Positions 1-9,691 of a stretch of DNA of 35,292 nt are shown here, in pieces; within the stretch, counting starts at the first letter, position 1; the number at the start of each line of letters is the position of its first letter. Position numbers and translations under genes: made by a program. The DNA comes from Pseudanabaena sp. SR411. GTDB taxonomy: Bacteria; Cyanobacteriota; Cyanobacteriia; Pseudanabaenales; Pseudanabaenaceae. The notes below the pieces were generated by a model. That model worked only from the letters and a program-made list of their open reading frames with translations. It was not told where the DNA came from and did no database searches. The stretch covers positions 1 to 35,292 of the forward strand of contig NZ_NDHW01000107.1 in assembly GCF_002251945.1 (NCBI RefSeq), written 5' to 3'.

Positions 1-113
1 TTTGTCTCCTCTTCGGCTTCATATTTTAAAGTTTTTTTCTCCCACCTGCCAACGCTATTATTTGCTCCCTGCACCTGTTTCGTAATTGTTTTTCTCATTC
101 CATTACGAGCGGA

Positions 114-221
114 ATGTGGGCTGAGACTAAACAAGAACCCATTCTCTGCAATCACTGTCTGCGTACAGCTACTAATGGTATTAAATGTCAGGGTATCTGT
201 GTTGCTGATAGTGGCTATTAA
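114..221 (+). CDS. Possible 35-residue zinc-knuckle protein
   Basis: A short reading frame begins with ATG at 114 and ends with TAA at 219-221. The product starts MWAETKQEPI and carries four cysteines in a CX2C-X9-CX3C pattern (CNHC at residues 12-15, CQGIC at 25-29), then ends VADSGY. This spacing fits a small metal-binding knuckle. It resembles tiny cyanobacterial proteins with a Cys-rich core and an acidic-aromatic tail, but that is from memory and I cannot name a family. The Shine-Dalgarno is weak (GAG a few bases upstream). An open frame on the opposite strand (about 3-215) also runs off the left edge, so the coding strand is not certain. The 226 bases from here to acs show no further gene and presumably hold the acs promoter. 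Confidence 0.45.
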   Translation: MWAETKQEPILCNHCLRTATNGIKCQGICVADSGY

Positions 222-447
222 TTATTGATAACATTTCTATCTATCAGCAAATCTTGAAGTGTGACTATATCTAGGAATAACCCCGTAATAGTCTCAGATA
301 TTGCTAATCATTGCGGAATTTTACTATTTCTAAATTATAGATTCTCGATAATTTACACTAGGGGCATAACTATCAACAGTATTCTGAAAGGATGAATGAT
401 GTGCAGCACTTTGCGCCGCGCATTATCACTCCCCATAACATTAATTT

Positions 448-2418
448 ATGTCACAACCAACGATTGAATCAGTTTTACAAGAAAAACGCTTGTTTGAACC
501 ATCAGCACAGTTCTCTCAGGCAGCCCATATCAAAAGTCTTGCGGAATATCACCAAATTTACGATCGCGCTAAAGCTGATCCTGCTGCCTTCTGGGCTGAG
601 CTAGCCGATCAAGAACTACATTGGTTTGAGAAATGGCACACCGTTCTCGACTGGCAACCGCCATCGGTGAAATGGTTTGACGGAGGCAAAATTAATATTT
701 CCTATAACTGTCTCGATCGCCACTTGACCACTTGGCGCAAAAACAAAGCGGCTCTAATTTGGGAAGGTGAAAATGGCGACTCGCGCACGTTGACCTATAG
801 CCAATTACATCGTGAAGTTTGTCAGTTTGCCAATGCCCTCAAACAATTAGGAGTCCAAAAAGGCGATCGCGTTGGTATTTATATGCCAATGATTCCCGAA
901 GCAGCGATCGCGATGCTAGCCTGTGCCAGAATCGGCGCAGTACATGGTGTCGTATTTGGTGGTTTTAGCGCCGAAGCTTTACGCGATCGCCTTGTTGATG
1001 CCGAAGCAAAACTTGTCATCACTGCTGATGGTGGTTGGCGCAAAGATGCGATCGTGCCATTAAAAGAGCAAGTAGATAAGGCGATCGCCAATGGAGCCGC
1101 ACCTTCCGTTACCGATGTCTTGGTTGTGAAACGGACAGGTCAAAATACGCATATGACCGCAGGGCGCGATCATTGGTGGCATGACTTACAGCAGGGCGTT
1201 TCCGCTAAATGTGATGCAGAGCCAATGGATAGTGAAGATATGCTATTCGTTCTCTATACTTCTGGCAGTACTGGTAAACCAAAAGGAGTCGTGCATACTA
1301 CGGCTGGCTACAATCTTTATAGCCACATGACCACCAAATGGATTTTTGATCTCAAAGATACCGATGTGTATTGGTGTACAGCCGATGTGGGCTGGATTAC
1401 AGGACATAGCTACATTGTCTATGGACCATTATCCAATGGTGCAACCACACTGATGTATGAAGGAGCACCTAGAGCTTCTAATCTCGGTTGTTTTTGGGAT
1501 GTAATTGAGAAGTATCAGGTGAGTGTGTTCTATACCGCACCCACAGCCATTCGCGCCTTTATCAAAATGGGTGAACATCATCCTAATACTCGTGATTTGA
1601 CCTCACTGCGCTTATTGGGAACCGTCGGTGAACCAATTAATCCTGAAGCTTGGATGTGGTATCACCGCGTGATTGGTGGCAGTCGTTGTCCGATTGTGGA
1701 TACATGGTGGCAAACGGAAACAGGTGGAATCATGATTACAGCGCTTCCTGGAGCTGTTCCCACAAAACCAGGTTCCGCCACACTTCCATTTCCAGGAATT
1801 ATTCCTGATATTGTCGATCTTGAAGGTAATCCTGCCCATGAGAACGAAGGTGGCTATCTAATCGTGCGTCATCCTTGGCCAGGAATGATGCGAACGGTTT
1901 ACGGTGACCCAGAGCGTTTTCGTAATAGTTATTGGGAGCATATCCCCCCCAAGGATGGCAACTATGTCTATTTTGCAGGTGATGGCGCTCGTAAGGATGA
2001 AGATGGTTACTATTGGGTAATGGGTCGAGTCGATGATGTAATTAATGTTGCAGGTCACCGTTTAGGAACCATGGAAATCGAATCGGCATTAGTTTCCCAC
2101 CCTGCGGTTGCTGAAGCTGCTGTGGTTGGTAAGCCTGATGAGTTAAAAGGTGAGGATATCTTTGCCTTTGTGATTCTGGAAGGCGATCGCCAACCTAGTG
2201 AAGAACTTGCTAAGGAACTCAAAAAACACGTTGTTGGTGAAATTGGGGCGATCGCCCGTCCGAATGAGATTCGGTTTGCGGAAGCCTTGCCTAAAACGCG
2301 ATCGGGGAAAATTATGCGTCGCCTCTTGCGATCGCTTGCCTCTGGTCAAGAAATCACCAGCGATACTTCCACTCTAGAAGATCGTTCGATTTTGGATAAA
2401 CTGCGCGAAGGTGCTTAA
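448..2418 (+). CDS. acs: Acetyl-coenzyme A synthetase
   Basis: AMP-forming acetate:CoA ligase of 656 residues, the usual full length. It converts acetate, ATP and CoA to acetyl-CoA in the cytoplasm via acetyl-AMP. The P-loop-like adenylate motif [12 protein letters not shown] lies near residue 270, the WWQTETGG motif near 422, the hinge segment [13 protein letters not shown] near 530, and the C-terminal TRSGKIMRR holds the lysine that is reversibly acetylated in other bacteria. The ATG at 448 gives the standard N-terminus; no strong Shine-Dalgarno is visible. The gene is rich in HIP1 octamers, so it looks native. It converges on the TPR gene, and the hairpin at 2417-2451 separates them. Confidence 0.97.
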   Translation: MSQPTIESVLQEKRLFEPSAQFSQAAHIKSLAEYHQIYDRAKADPAAFWAELADQELHWFEKWHTVLDWQPPSVKWFDGGKINISYNCLDRHLTTWRKNKAALIWEGENGDSRTLTYSQLHREVCQFANALKQLGVQKGDRVGIYMPMIPEAAIAMLACARIGAVHGVVFGGFSAEALRDRLVDAEAKLVITADGGWRKDAIVPLKEQVDKAIANGAAPSVTDVLVVKRTGQNTHMTAGRDHWWHDLQQGVSAKCDAEPMDSEDMLFVLYTSGSTGKPKGVVHTTAGYNLYSHMTTKWIFDLKDTDVYWCTADVGWITGHSYIVYGPLSNGATTLMYEGAPRASNLGCFWDVIEKYQVSVFYTAPTAIRAFIKMGEHHPNTRDLTSLRLLGTVGEPINPEAWMWYHRVIGGSRCPIVDTWWQTETGGIMITALPGAVPTKPGSATLPFPGIIPDIVDLEGNPAHENEGGYLIVRHPWPGMMRTVYGDPERFRNSYWEHIPPKDGNYVYFAGDGARKDEDGYYWVMGRVDDVINVAGHRLGTMEIESALVSHPAVAEAAVVGKPDELKGEDIFAFVILEGDRQPSEELAKELKKHVVGEIGAIARPNEIRFAEALPKTRSGKIMRRLLRSLASGQEITSDTSTLEDRSILDKLREGA

Positions 2419-2451
2419 CAAAAAGAGGCTGTACAACAGCCTCTTTTTGTT
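2417..2451. terminator. Bidirectional terminator, acs / TPR gene
   Basis: Perfect 16-bp stem (2417-2432 with 2436-2451) and loop ACA. A-rich and T-rich ends allow termination on both strands. The left arm starts inside the acs stop codon (2416-2418) and the right arm reaches the stop codon of the TPR gene (2450-2452), so one palindrome serves both convergent genes. Confidence 0.85.
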
Positions 2452-3547
2452 ATTTGAGGTCTGCTAGGGCTTTACGAGCTTGATTTAAACCATCAATATT
2501 GCCCTGTTGATTAAAGAAACGCTCAGCACTTTCTAACATTTTGCGAGCTTCGATCGCCCGTTGTTGAGTCGCTAATAACTTACCTAAAGCTAGATAAGTT
2601 GCTGCATCCTCTGGCTCAGCCTCAAGAATTTGACGATAGGCGACGATCGCACCCGATAGAGAACCTTGCTGAATATAAAGATCAGCGATCGCCTTTTGAA
2701 TCTCGATCAAATTATTAGTAGGAATATTTCTTGCTCCAGCCGCACGGCGCAAGGAGGTGATCGCTTCAGCATAATTGCCCTCACTTTGGAAGACCTTCGC
2801 AATAGCAAGATTGGCTTGGGGATGTCGAGGATTGACTTCTAAGGCTCTTTTGTACTTACTGATCGCCTCTTCATATTGATTTTGCTCAGCAAATAAACTA
2901 CCGATCGCCACCAGTACATCAGCGTCAAAAGGAGCCATCTTATCAGCTTGGTTATAGGCAGCAAATGCACCCTTGCTATCTCCTGAGAGTTTCAAGACAT
3001 AGCCCAAATTCAGATAGCTCTTAGCTTCTCTGGGCGCAACCGCGATCGCTTGACGATAAATCTTGGCGGCTTCGGCATATTGTTTTTGTTCAGTCAACAA
3101 AAAGCCAACACTGTTGTAAGCATCAATATTTTTGCGATCCAAGGCGATTACGCGGCGATAGGCGGTTAACGCGCTGGGATAGTCTTTAATGCGGACATAG
3201 ACAAAACCTAATGCATTAAATGCTTTGGCATTATTGGCATCTAGTTTGGTGGCTTTATCTAGAGCGGCGATCGCCCCAGAATAGTTATTCTGTTGGGTTA
3301 GTAAAAAACCAAGGCTAGTAAAAATGCGCGAGTTTTTCGGCTCCAAATTCGCAGCCTGTTGATAAGCAGCGATCGCCCCTGAAATATTATTGTTTTGCCA
3401 CAGTTGCCGCCCTTGCCTAATCCATTCGGTTGCATCTTTTTTGGCTTGGGCATAGACACTTTCGGAAATCGGCATAGCGATCGCCCCTGCGATCGCCATT
3501 ACTAGAGCAAGATTTGTCAGTTTGGTGAGTGAACGAAACAAAGGCAT
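2450..3547 (-). CDS. Secreted tetratricopeptide-repeat protein
   Basis: A 365-residue protein. The first about 35 residues form a signal peptide: basic start, hydrophobic stretch LALVMAIAGAIAMPI, then VYAQA as a likely cleavage site. The rest is an array of about nine TPR units of 34 residues (recurring patterns such as A-x-AYxxA-x-xLxPxNxxAY). TPR arrays are protein-protein docking scaffolds, so an exported TPR protein probably works in the periplasm or thylakoid lumen; no partner can be deduced. It is monocistronic, with 64 bases between its start and the next upstream gene end. The repeats are regular and uninterrupted. Confidence 0.85.
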   Translation of the reverse strand: MPLFRSLTKLTNLALVMAIAGAIAMPISESVYAQAKKDATEWIRQGRQLWQNNNISGAIAAYQQAANLEPKNSRIFTSLGFLLTQQNNYSGAIAALDKATKLDANNAKAFNALGFVYVRIKDYPSALTAYRRVIALDRKNIDAYNSVGFLLTEQKQYAEAAKIYRQAIAVAPREAKSYLNLGYVLKLSGDSKGAFAAYNQADKMAPFDADVLVAIGSLFAEQNQYEEAISKYKRALEVNPRHPQANLAIAKVFQSEGNYAEAITSLRRAAGARNIPTNNLIEIQKAIADLYIQQGSLSGAIVAYRQILEAEPEDAATYLALGKLLATQQRAIEARKMLESAERFFNQQGNIDGLNQARKALADLK

Positions 3548-3611
3548 AAGCTTTCTGATTTACGTTAATTAATTTTTATAGTTAGGCGGACAACGCTTGA
3601 CCATAAAAATT

Positions 3612-4331
3612 TTATTCTTCTGGTTTTAACTCTTCCATATTAACAAGCATATTAACAAGCTCAACCGAGTTAGGTGCATTACGCGCATCCGTAAAATCCG
3701 TACCTTCAATACTCTTAAGCGTCGATAGATAGGTTCCTGTCAAATCTGCACCGATTAACTTGGCATTAGCCAGATTTGCCCAATTTAGCTTGGCATTGGT
3801 CAGATTAGCACGGCTAAGATCGGCTCCAGCAAGATTTGCACCCGTTAAATTTGCCCTTGTTAAATCTGCTTCGGTGAGATTTGCCCCACGCAAGTCTGCC
3901 CCATTCAGATAAGCTCCCGTCAAAAATGCGTTTGATAAATTTGCCCGACATAGGCGCGATCGCGTAAGGTTGGCACTAGTTAAAAACGCATTACTAAAAT
4001 TAGTTTCTACTAAGACCGCATCACTGAGATCGGCTTCAATTAAAAATGCTTCGGAGAGATTTGCACCAATTAATGATGCTTGTTCAAGAATAGTGCCATT
4101 GAGATTTGCTTGAATCAAAATAGAACCACTCAAATTTGCTCTTACTAAATTCGCCAGATTTAGTTCCACATCTTCTAAATTGGCAATATCAAGAGTTATT
4201 TCCTCAAGATCTGATTCAATAAAATTTGCTCCAGACAAATTTGCTCCAGTCAAAATCAATCCGATGAGCGATCGCTTACTAAAGTCGCGATCGCCCAAAG
4301 CGTAACTTTCGAGAAGTTCTTTTGCATTCAT
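3612..4331 (-). CDS. Pentapeptide-repeat protein
   Basis: From ATG at 4331 this gives 239 residues (MNAKELLESYALGDRDFSK...), a start typical of cyanobacterial pentapeptide proteins. An in-frame ATG at 4427 would extend it 32 residues, but that stretch overlaps hemB and reads like its shadow. From about residue 25 to 220 the sequence is a run of A(N/D)Lxx pentapeptides (ANLSGANF, ADLSDAVL, ANLTGANL), predicted to fold as a right-handed quadrilateral beta-helix. There is no signal peptide or membrane segment. The start is 20 bases after the hemB stop (4351), so the two genes are probably co-transcribed. Function is unknown; the family includes DNA mimics, but nothing here shows that role. Confidence 0.85.
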   Translation of the reverse strand: MNAKELLESYALGDRDFSKRSLIGLILTGANLSGANFIESDLEEITLDIANLEDVELNLANLVRANLSGSILIQANLNGTILEQASLIGANLSEAFLIEADLSDAVLVETNFSNAFLTSANLTRSRLCRANLSNAFLTGAYLNGADLRGANLTEADLTRANLTGANLAGADLSRANLTNAKLNWANLANAKLIGADLTGTYLSTLKSIEGTDFTDARNAPNSVELVNMLVNMEELKPEE

Positions 4332-4350
4332 GATTGATTGACAGATACGA

Positions 4351-5376
<1,026 letters not shown>

Positions 5377-5446
5377 TTAAAAACATTGAGTAAAACATTT
5401 ATTTTTCAGTTATGTATTATACCAGAATCACTAACACTAATTCCAA

Positions 5447-5605
5447 AAAGAAAAGCAGCACGATGCGATACTTTTCTTAGATAAATACCCAAACGCTTTT
5501 GTAAAAGAAAGGCAGCGCTTCGCGTCACTTTCCTTAATAAACACCCAAACTTTTTCGTAAAAGAAAGGCGGCGCATCGCGCCGCCTTTCTTTTAAATACC
5601 CAAAC
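5447..5605. repeat. Three tandem, progressively decayed copies of the purB terminator region
   Basis: Three consecutive units of about 55 bp, each made of AAAAGAAAGGC, a palindromic core, then TTTCTTT and TAAATACCCAAACG. The motif CCCAAAC recurs at 5488, 5544 and 5599, spaced 56 and 55 bases. The last copy is the real purB 3' end (its last codons and TAA); there the hairpin is perfect. In the middle copy the stem has mismatches and in the distal copy it is largely lost. Confidence 0.75.
5559..5593 (-). terminator. purB terminator hairpin
   Basis: Perfect 16-bp stem (5559-5574 with 5578-5593), loop ATC, with a GGCGGCGC core flanked by A-rich and T-rich ends. The right arm includes two bases of the purB stop codon (5592-5594). 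Confidence 0.8.
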
Positions 5606-6887
5606 GTTGATAGATTTGGTCAAGATTTTTGAGATGCTTATTAGGATCGAAGCAAGCAGCTAACTCTTCTTCAGAGAGGGTTTTCTGCACGGTTTCATCT
5701 TCGCTAATCAACTTGCGGAAATCACCGTCGGTTTTATTCCAAGCGAGGTGAGCAGCTTTCTGAACGATCGCGTAGCTATCTTCACGACTCAATCCCTTAG
5801 TAACCAATGTGAGCAATACCTGCTGACTGAAGACCACACCACCATAACAATAGAGATTGCGCTCCATGTTGTGGGTATGCACTAAAAGATTTTTGGTTAA
5901 GTCTGTGATTTCTCGGAGCATGAAGTGAGTGAGGATGCAGCTATCAGGTAGTAACACCCGTTCTGCTGCACTGTGGGAAATATCGCGTTCATGCCATAGC
6001 GCCACGTTTTCCAGAGCGGTTGTCGCATAGCCACGTAACAACCGCGCCATACCCGTTAAACGCTCGGAACGGATCGGATTGCGCTTGTGAGGCATTGCTG
6101 ACGAGCCTTTTTGTCCTTTGGTGAAATGCTCTTCGACTTCGAGGACATCGGTACGCTGCAAGTTACGAATTTCTACTGCAAAGCGTTCAATCGATGCACC
6201 GATTAGGGCTAGTACTTGCGAGAACTCGGCATGGCGATCGCGAGAAATTACCTGTGTTGACGCACAGTCGGGCTGTAGTCCTAGCTTTTGACAGGCGATC
6301 GCTTCAATGCGTGGATCGACATTGGCATACGTACCAACAGCACCCGAAATTTTACCGACAGCTATCGTTTTGCTTAAGTTCAATAGGCGATCGCGATGGC
6401 GCAACATTTCTGCTAACCAGCCAGCCAACTTAAAGCCAAAGGTAATTGGCTCGGCATGGATACCATGCGTGCGCCCCGACATAATCGTGTAACGATGTTG
6501 TTGGGCTTGGTAGCGAATCGCTTGGATGGCTTCTTCTAACTGGGCTTGGATAATTTCTAAGCTATCGACTAATTGCACGGCAAGAGCCGTATCTAGCACA
6601 TCAGAGCTAGTTAGACCGAGGTGAATATAGCGTCCTGCATCACCTACATATTCATTTACGTTGGTCAAAAACGCGATCATGTCGTGCTTGACCGTTAACT
6701 CAATTTCATTAACGCGATCAGCCTCAAAGTTAGCCTTCGCCTTAATTTCTTCGACAGCATCGGCAGGAATATAGCCTAATTCTGCCTGAGCCTCGCAAAC
6801 GGCGATCTCAACTTGCAACCAAGTTTGGTATTTATGGCGATCCGTCCATAATCGCCCCATTTCGGGTAACGTATAGCGTTCTATCAA
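5592..6887 (-). CDS. purB: Adenylosuccinate lyase
   Basis: Catalyses two purine-synthesis steps: SAICAR to AICAR plus fumarate, and adenylosuccinate to AMP plus fumarate. It is 431 residues, usual for the bacterial short form. The fumarase/aspartase superfamily signature SSAMPHKRNPIRSE is near residue 262, with the catalytic serine in the flexible loop. TSSDVLDTA (about 93) and GRTHGIHAEP (about 139, catalytic His) are also present. Start ATG at 6887 gives MIERYTLPEMGRLW, the family N-terminus. It stands alone on the minus strand. Its final codons and stop are duplicated downstream in the decayed repeat ladder. Confidence 0.97.
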   Translation of the reverse strand: MIERYTLPEMGRLWTDRHKYQTWLQVEIAVCEAQAELGYIPADAVEEIKAKANFEADRVNEIELTVKHDMIAFLTNVNEYVGDAGRYIHLGLTSSDVLDTALAVQLVDSLEIIQAQLEEAIQAIRYQAQQHRYTIMSGRTHGIHAEPITFGFKLAGWLAEMLRHRDRLLNLSKTIAVGKISGAVGTYANVDPRIEAIACQKLGLQPDCASTQVISRDRHAEFSQVLALIGASIERFAVEIRNLQRTDVLEVEEHFTKGQKGSSAMPHKRNPIRSERLTGMARLLRGYATTALENVALWHERDISHSAAERVLLPDSCILTHFMLREITDLTKNLLVHTHNMERNLYCYGGVVFSQQVLLTLVTKGLSREDSYAIVQKAAHLAWNKTDGDFRKLISEDETVQKTLSEEELAACFDPNKHLKNLDQIYQRLGI

Positions 6888-7240
6888 AACTTACGCTCTT
6901 AAAATAATCACAATTTTTAATTATAGCAAGTTTTTCTAGCTATAGCTAAAACCCAAAAAATTGAGTCTCAATACATATTTCAGGGGAGCAAACATAGTAA
7001 ATGGCTCAATGCTTTTAGTGATGGGTATTTCAGACATCAAAGACCTCCGAGGCTAAAACTACTACACATCAAGCATTTCAGTCATTTAAGCTGAAACACC
7101 TCCCCGAAACACCTATTGAGCATTGATGATTTAGGATTAATGATGATGACTGATGCTCCAAATCTTTCGCGATCGCAATTTCAACGAATTGGGACAGACT
7201 TCTCAATTACTGGCTATCTAAACTAATGTGATAGACAACT
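6888..7240. other. Gene-free gap with remnant of a palindromic element
   Basis: 353 bases between the divergent purB and radical SAM genes; both promoters must be here. At 6922-6958 it contains a sequence like the left arm of the 32823 element: TATAGCAAG, then GTTTTTCTAGCTATAG, then AAAACCCAAAAAA, followed only by a 6-bp palindrome (ATTGAG-T-CTCAAT). It looks like a half copy. Scattered short inverted matches (TTTCAGGGGAG near 6979 with CTCCCCGAAA near 7107) hint at further structure. I see no convincing coding frame. Confidence 0.5.
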
Positions 7241-8098
7241 ATGCTGTTCGGAAAAGCTGCAATTTACACTAAAGATGCGAAATCTTTGCTCACCAAGGCA
7301 AGCGGATTTATCAATGCTTACGACTTTACTCTAAACCCCTATCAAGGCTGTCAATATGGCTGTAGTTATTGCTATGCAGCAGCCTTTAGCCCAAATCAAA
7401 AGCTTAGGAAGGAATGGGGTGACTGGGTAATCATCAAACAAAATGCTGTTGAATTATTGGAATTAGAGTTAGCTCGGTGGAAAAGAAAACACTCAGATAC
7501 TCCGCCACGTATTTATATGAGTAGCGTTACTGACCCATATCAAGCGATCGAGTCAAAGCAAAAACTGACGAGGCAACTCTTAGAGGTGATGACCGAATTT
7601 CAGCCGATACTGGTGATTCAGACTCGTAGTCCGATGATAGTGCGAGACATTGATATTTTGCAAAAGCTGCAATACCTACGAATTAATATTAGTATTCCTA
7701 CAGGTAGCGAGTCAGTAAGAAAAGACTTTGAACCAAAGTCACCGAGTATTACTGCCAGATTACAAGCTCTTGGTAAGCTTCAACATAGTCTATCTAGTGC
7801 CAAATATTCAGTTACAATTACTCCTCTTTTACCCACGTTACCTGAAGATAAGAAAGCCTTTTTACAAAAGTTAGCGATCGCTGAAAGAATTGTCATTCAG
7901 CCTTTTCATGCTAACCAAAAGAAGTCATTAGTCGCTAGTACCCGTGAAGAAGCGATCGCTTTGCAATCTAAATATGCTTGGTGGTATGACAATGAAGCAG
8001 AACAATATGAGATATTTAAGCAAGAATTGTTGGATTTGGTTAACTTTTCGCCTAATATGGATATAAGGGAAGGAAAAAACGGGTTTGGGTATGATTAA
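7241..8098 (+). CDS. Radical SAM protein, SPL/Rv2578c-like
   Basis: A 285-residue protein with the radical-SAM cluster motif CX3CX2C in NPYQGCQYGCSYCYA (Cys near residues 37, 41, 44), binding a 4Fe-4S cluster and S-adenosylmethionine. The following segment MSSVTDPYQ (about residues 89-97) and the short barrel match the spore-photoproduct-lyase-like branch (SplB/Rv2578c) whose substrates in non-spore-formers are unknown. Typical members are about 280-350 residues, so this one appears whole. Its TAA shares one base with the ATG of the next gene (TAATG at 8096-8100), indicating translational coupling. It contains HIP1 sites near 7875 and 7952, unlike the next gene. Confidence 0.85.
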   Translation: MLFGKAAIYTKDAKSLLTKASGFINAYDFTLNPYQGCQYGCSYCYAAAFSPNQKLRKEWGDWVIIKQNAVELLELELARWKRKHSDTPPRIYMSSVTDPYQAIESKQKLTRQLLEVMTEFQPILVIQTRSPMIVRDIDILQKLQYLRINISIPTGSESVRKDFEPKSPSITARLQALGKLQHSLSSAKYSVTITPLLPTLPEDKKAFLQKLAIAERIVIQPFHANQKKSLVASTREEAIALQSKYAWWYDNEAEQYEIFKQELLDLVNFSPNMDIREGKNGFGYD

Positions 8099-9417
8099 TG
8101 ATTAATTGGTTTAAAAATTGGTGGCGTTCTTACCAGTTTTCATCTGCTTTAAAGGGGGAAAAGTTTAAACTTGCCGAACAAGTATTTCAGGAAATCCAAA
8201 AATCTGATGCTAATCTTTCTATTCTAGAATCTCTATATCTAGAAAATCAAAGACTAATTTCTAGTTTAGATATTTATAAAAAAGAGACGCTAGGCTTACG
8301 CAAGCGAGTATCAGAAATCCATGAGAGTCAAAGTTTAGTTGCTCTACCTGTTACGACAAAGTTAGCAAATGACACAATTGAAGTTGATTCTGAGATTGTT
8401 AGATTTATTTGTCACGAGACAAAATTTAGATTTGAATCTGGAGATACTGAATTTTTACAATTCACAGGAATTGACAATGAAGTTTTTGATGAGTTGGAAT
8501 CTAAGCTAGCAAATTATATAAATAAGAATCTTAGTCACTATCATCCAGATGAAATTCGATCAGCCTATCAAGAACTTAAAAAAGTTAAATCAGGTAAAGA
8601 TCCTGATTACAGTTATCCTTTAATTGAATATGTATATTTATTAGAGTATTTCCTAGACAATACTTACTGTAGCTATCTGGCATGGTTTTTAATTTATCGC
8701 TCTGGCAAACTAAAAAACAACTTAAAGATTTTAGATGTTGCCGCAGGACATGGAACGATGCTGTATGGGCTGGCAGGCTTAATTGAACGTCTTCATAAGA
8801 ATGGCTTAGAAACTTCGATACATATTAACTACCATGCATTGGAACAACAAGATTTATTCTTAAAAACGGGTTTAGAATTTTGGCAAGAATATACTTTTGA
8901 TAATCATCCATCTAGTAATACTTTTTGGAGATTAGACAGTTCTAACTTATTCGATTACTATAAACAAAAAATTGATAATTTACCTATAGAATTTTTTGAT
9001 TTTATCGTTGTTTCTCACTGTTTCTTCTGGGAGTATGACCGTCGAGCAACTTCTACACAAATCTATGCAGATATTTTTCAAAAGCATCTGGCTAAGGATG
9101 GTTATGTTGTCTTGATTATTCAAGAAAGTAAATTATTTTCTCTCTTCGATGAAAAGCAAAAAACAAAACAAATTGAATCAGAAATTATTCAAAGTTTTGT
9201 CAAATCATTCTCTTTGAAATTGATTTGGTATAAACGTGTTGACTCAACTCCCACAAGAGATAAAATGAATACTAGCTTCAGCAACTTTGCTCAAGCAAAT
9301 TTACCTCTTCAAAAATATATCTCTCCTATCAAAAAAGAGTTATTTAATTTACGATTTGATAGTAACTACATAGTAGATGACTACATTATCATTGCCCAAA
9401 TCCAAAATTATGGCTGA
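8098..9417 (+). CDS. Class I SAM-dependent methyltransferase, unknown substrate
   Basis: A 439-residue protein. About the first 85 residues are helical and probably coiled coil. Residues about 100-200 are a helical region with HYHPDEIRSAYQELKK. A class I methyltransferase core follows, with motif I LDVAAGHGTM near residue 218. FFDFIVVSHCFFWEY (about 300) corresponds to motif IV. The substrate cannot be told; a distant likeness to Rsm22-type or sugar methyltransferases is only an impression. The gene is clearly more AT-rich than its neighbours and contains no GCGATCGC in 1.3 kb, suggesting later acquisition. It overlaps the radical SAM gene by one base and the HNH gene by eight. Confidence 0.7.
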   Translation: MINWFKNWWRSYQFSSALKGEKFKLAEQVFQEIQKSDANLSILESLYLENQRLISSLDIYKKETLGLRKRVSEIHESQSLVALPVTTKLANDTIEVDSEIVRFICHETKFRFESGDTEFLQFTGIDNEVFDELESKLANYINKNLSHYHPDEIRSAYQELKKVKSGKDPDYSYPLIEYVYLLEYFLDNTYCSYLAWFLIYRSGKLKNNLKILDVAAGHGTMLYGLAGLIERLHKNGLETSIHINYHALEQQDLFLKTGLEFWQEYTFDNHPSSNTFWRLDSSNLFDYYKQKIDNLPIEFFDFIVVSHCFFWEYDRRATSTQIYADIFQKHLAKDGYVVLIIQESKLFSLFDEKQKTKQIESEIIQSFVKSFSLKLIWYKRVDSTPTRDKMNTSFSNFAQANLPLQKYISPIKKELFNLRFDSNYIVDDYIIIAQIQNYG

Positions 9418-9661
9418 CAAAACACCACGTATTAAAATTCCAATTGAGGTTAGGGAAAAAACTTTTGAGCGGAATAATTATCAATGTCAAAGATGTCACA
9501 AAATTGACCTTACGGCTAAAAGCTTACAAGTCGATCATATTATTCCCCTCGCTCAAGGTGGAGCTAATGACTTGAGTAATCTCCAAACTCTTTGTGCTAA
9601 ATGTAATCGAGAGAAAAGCGCCAAACTTGATCCACGCTTTAGGAGATTGTATAGCGATTAA
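9410..9661 (+). CDS. HNH endonuclease
   Basis: An 83-residue single-domain protein. The start chosen is ATG at 9410 (MADKTPRIKIP); an upstream in-frame ATG at 9377 would add 11 residues but lies deeper in the previous gene. It has the full HNH/zinc architecture: CQRC at about residues 26-29, LQVDHIIPLAQGG (about 42-54, with the DH general base), LSNLQTLCAKCN (about 58-69, second CXXC and the N). Such small proteins cut or nick DNA; freestanding copies occur in defence loci, phage and mobile elements. It overlaps the methyltransferase gene by 8 bases and ends at the terminator. Confidence 0.85.
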   Translation: MADKTPRIKIPIEVREKTFERNNYQCQRCHKIDLTAKSLQVDHIIPLAQGGANDLSNLQTLCAKCNREKSAKLDPRFRRLYSD

Positions 9662-9691
9662 AAAAAAGCGGCGCAATGCGCCGCTTTTTTT
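9661..9691. terminator. Bidirectional terminator, HNH gene / cax
   Basis: Perfect 14-bp stem (9661-9674 with 9678-9691) with loop AAT, GCGGCGC core and A7/T7 ends. It begins on the last base of the HNH stop codon and runs into the stop codon of the antiporter (9690-9692). Confidence 0.88.

Noticed and set aside
3-215. Open frame on the minus strand at the left edge, running out of the window
   Set aside because: It reads as plausible hydrophilic protein (ending KYEAEEET) but has no good start codon and competes with the cysteine-patterned plus-strand frame; not enough to call.
392-604. 70-codon open frame overlapping the start of acs
   Set aside because: It overlaps acs out of frame, has no recognisable domain and no Shine-Dalgarno; it is a shadow.
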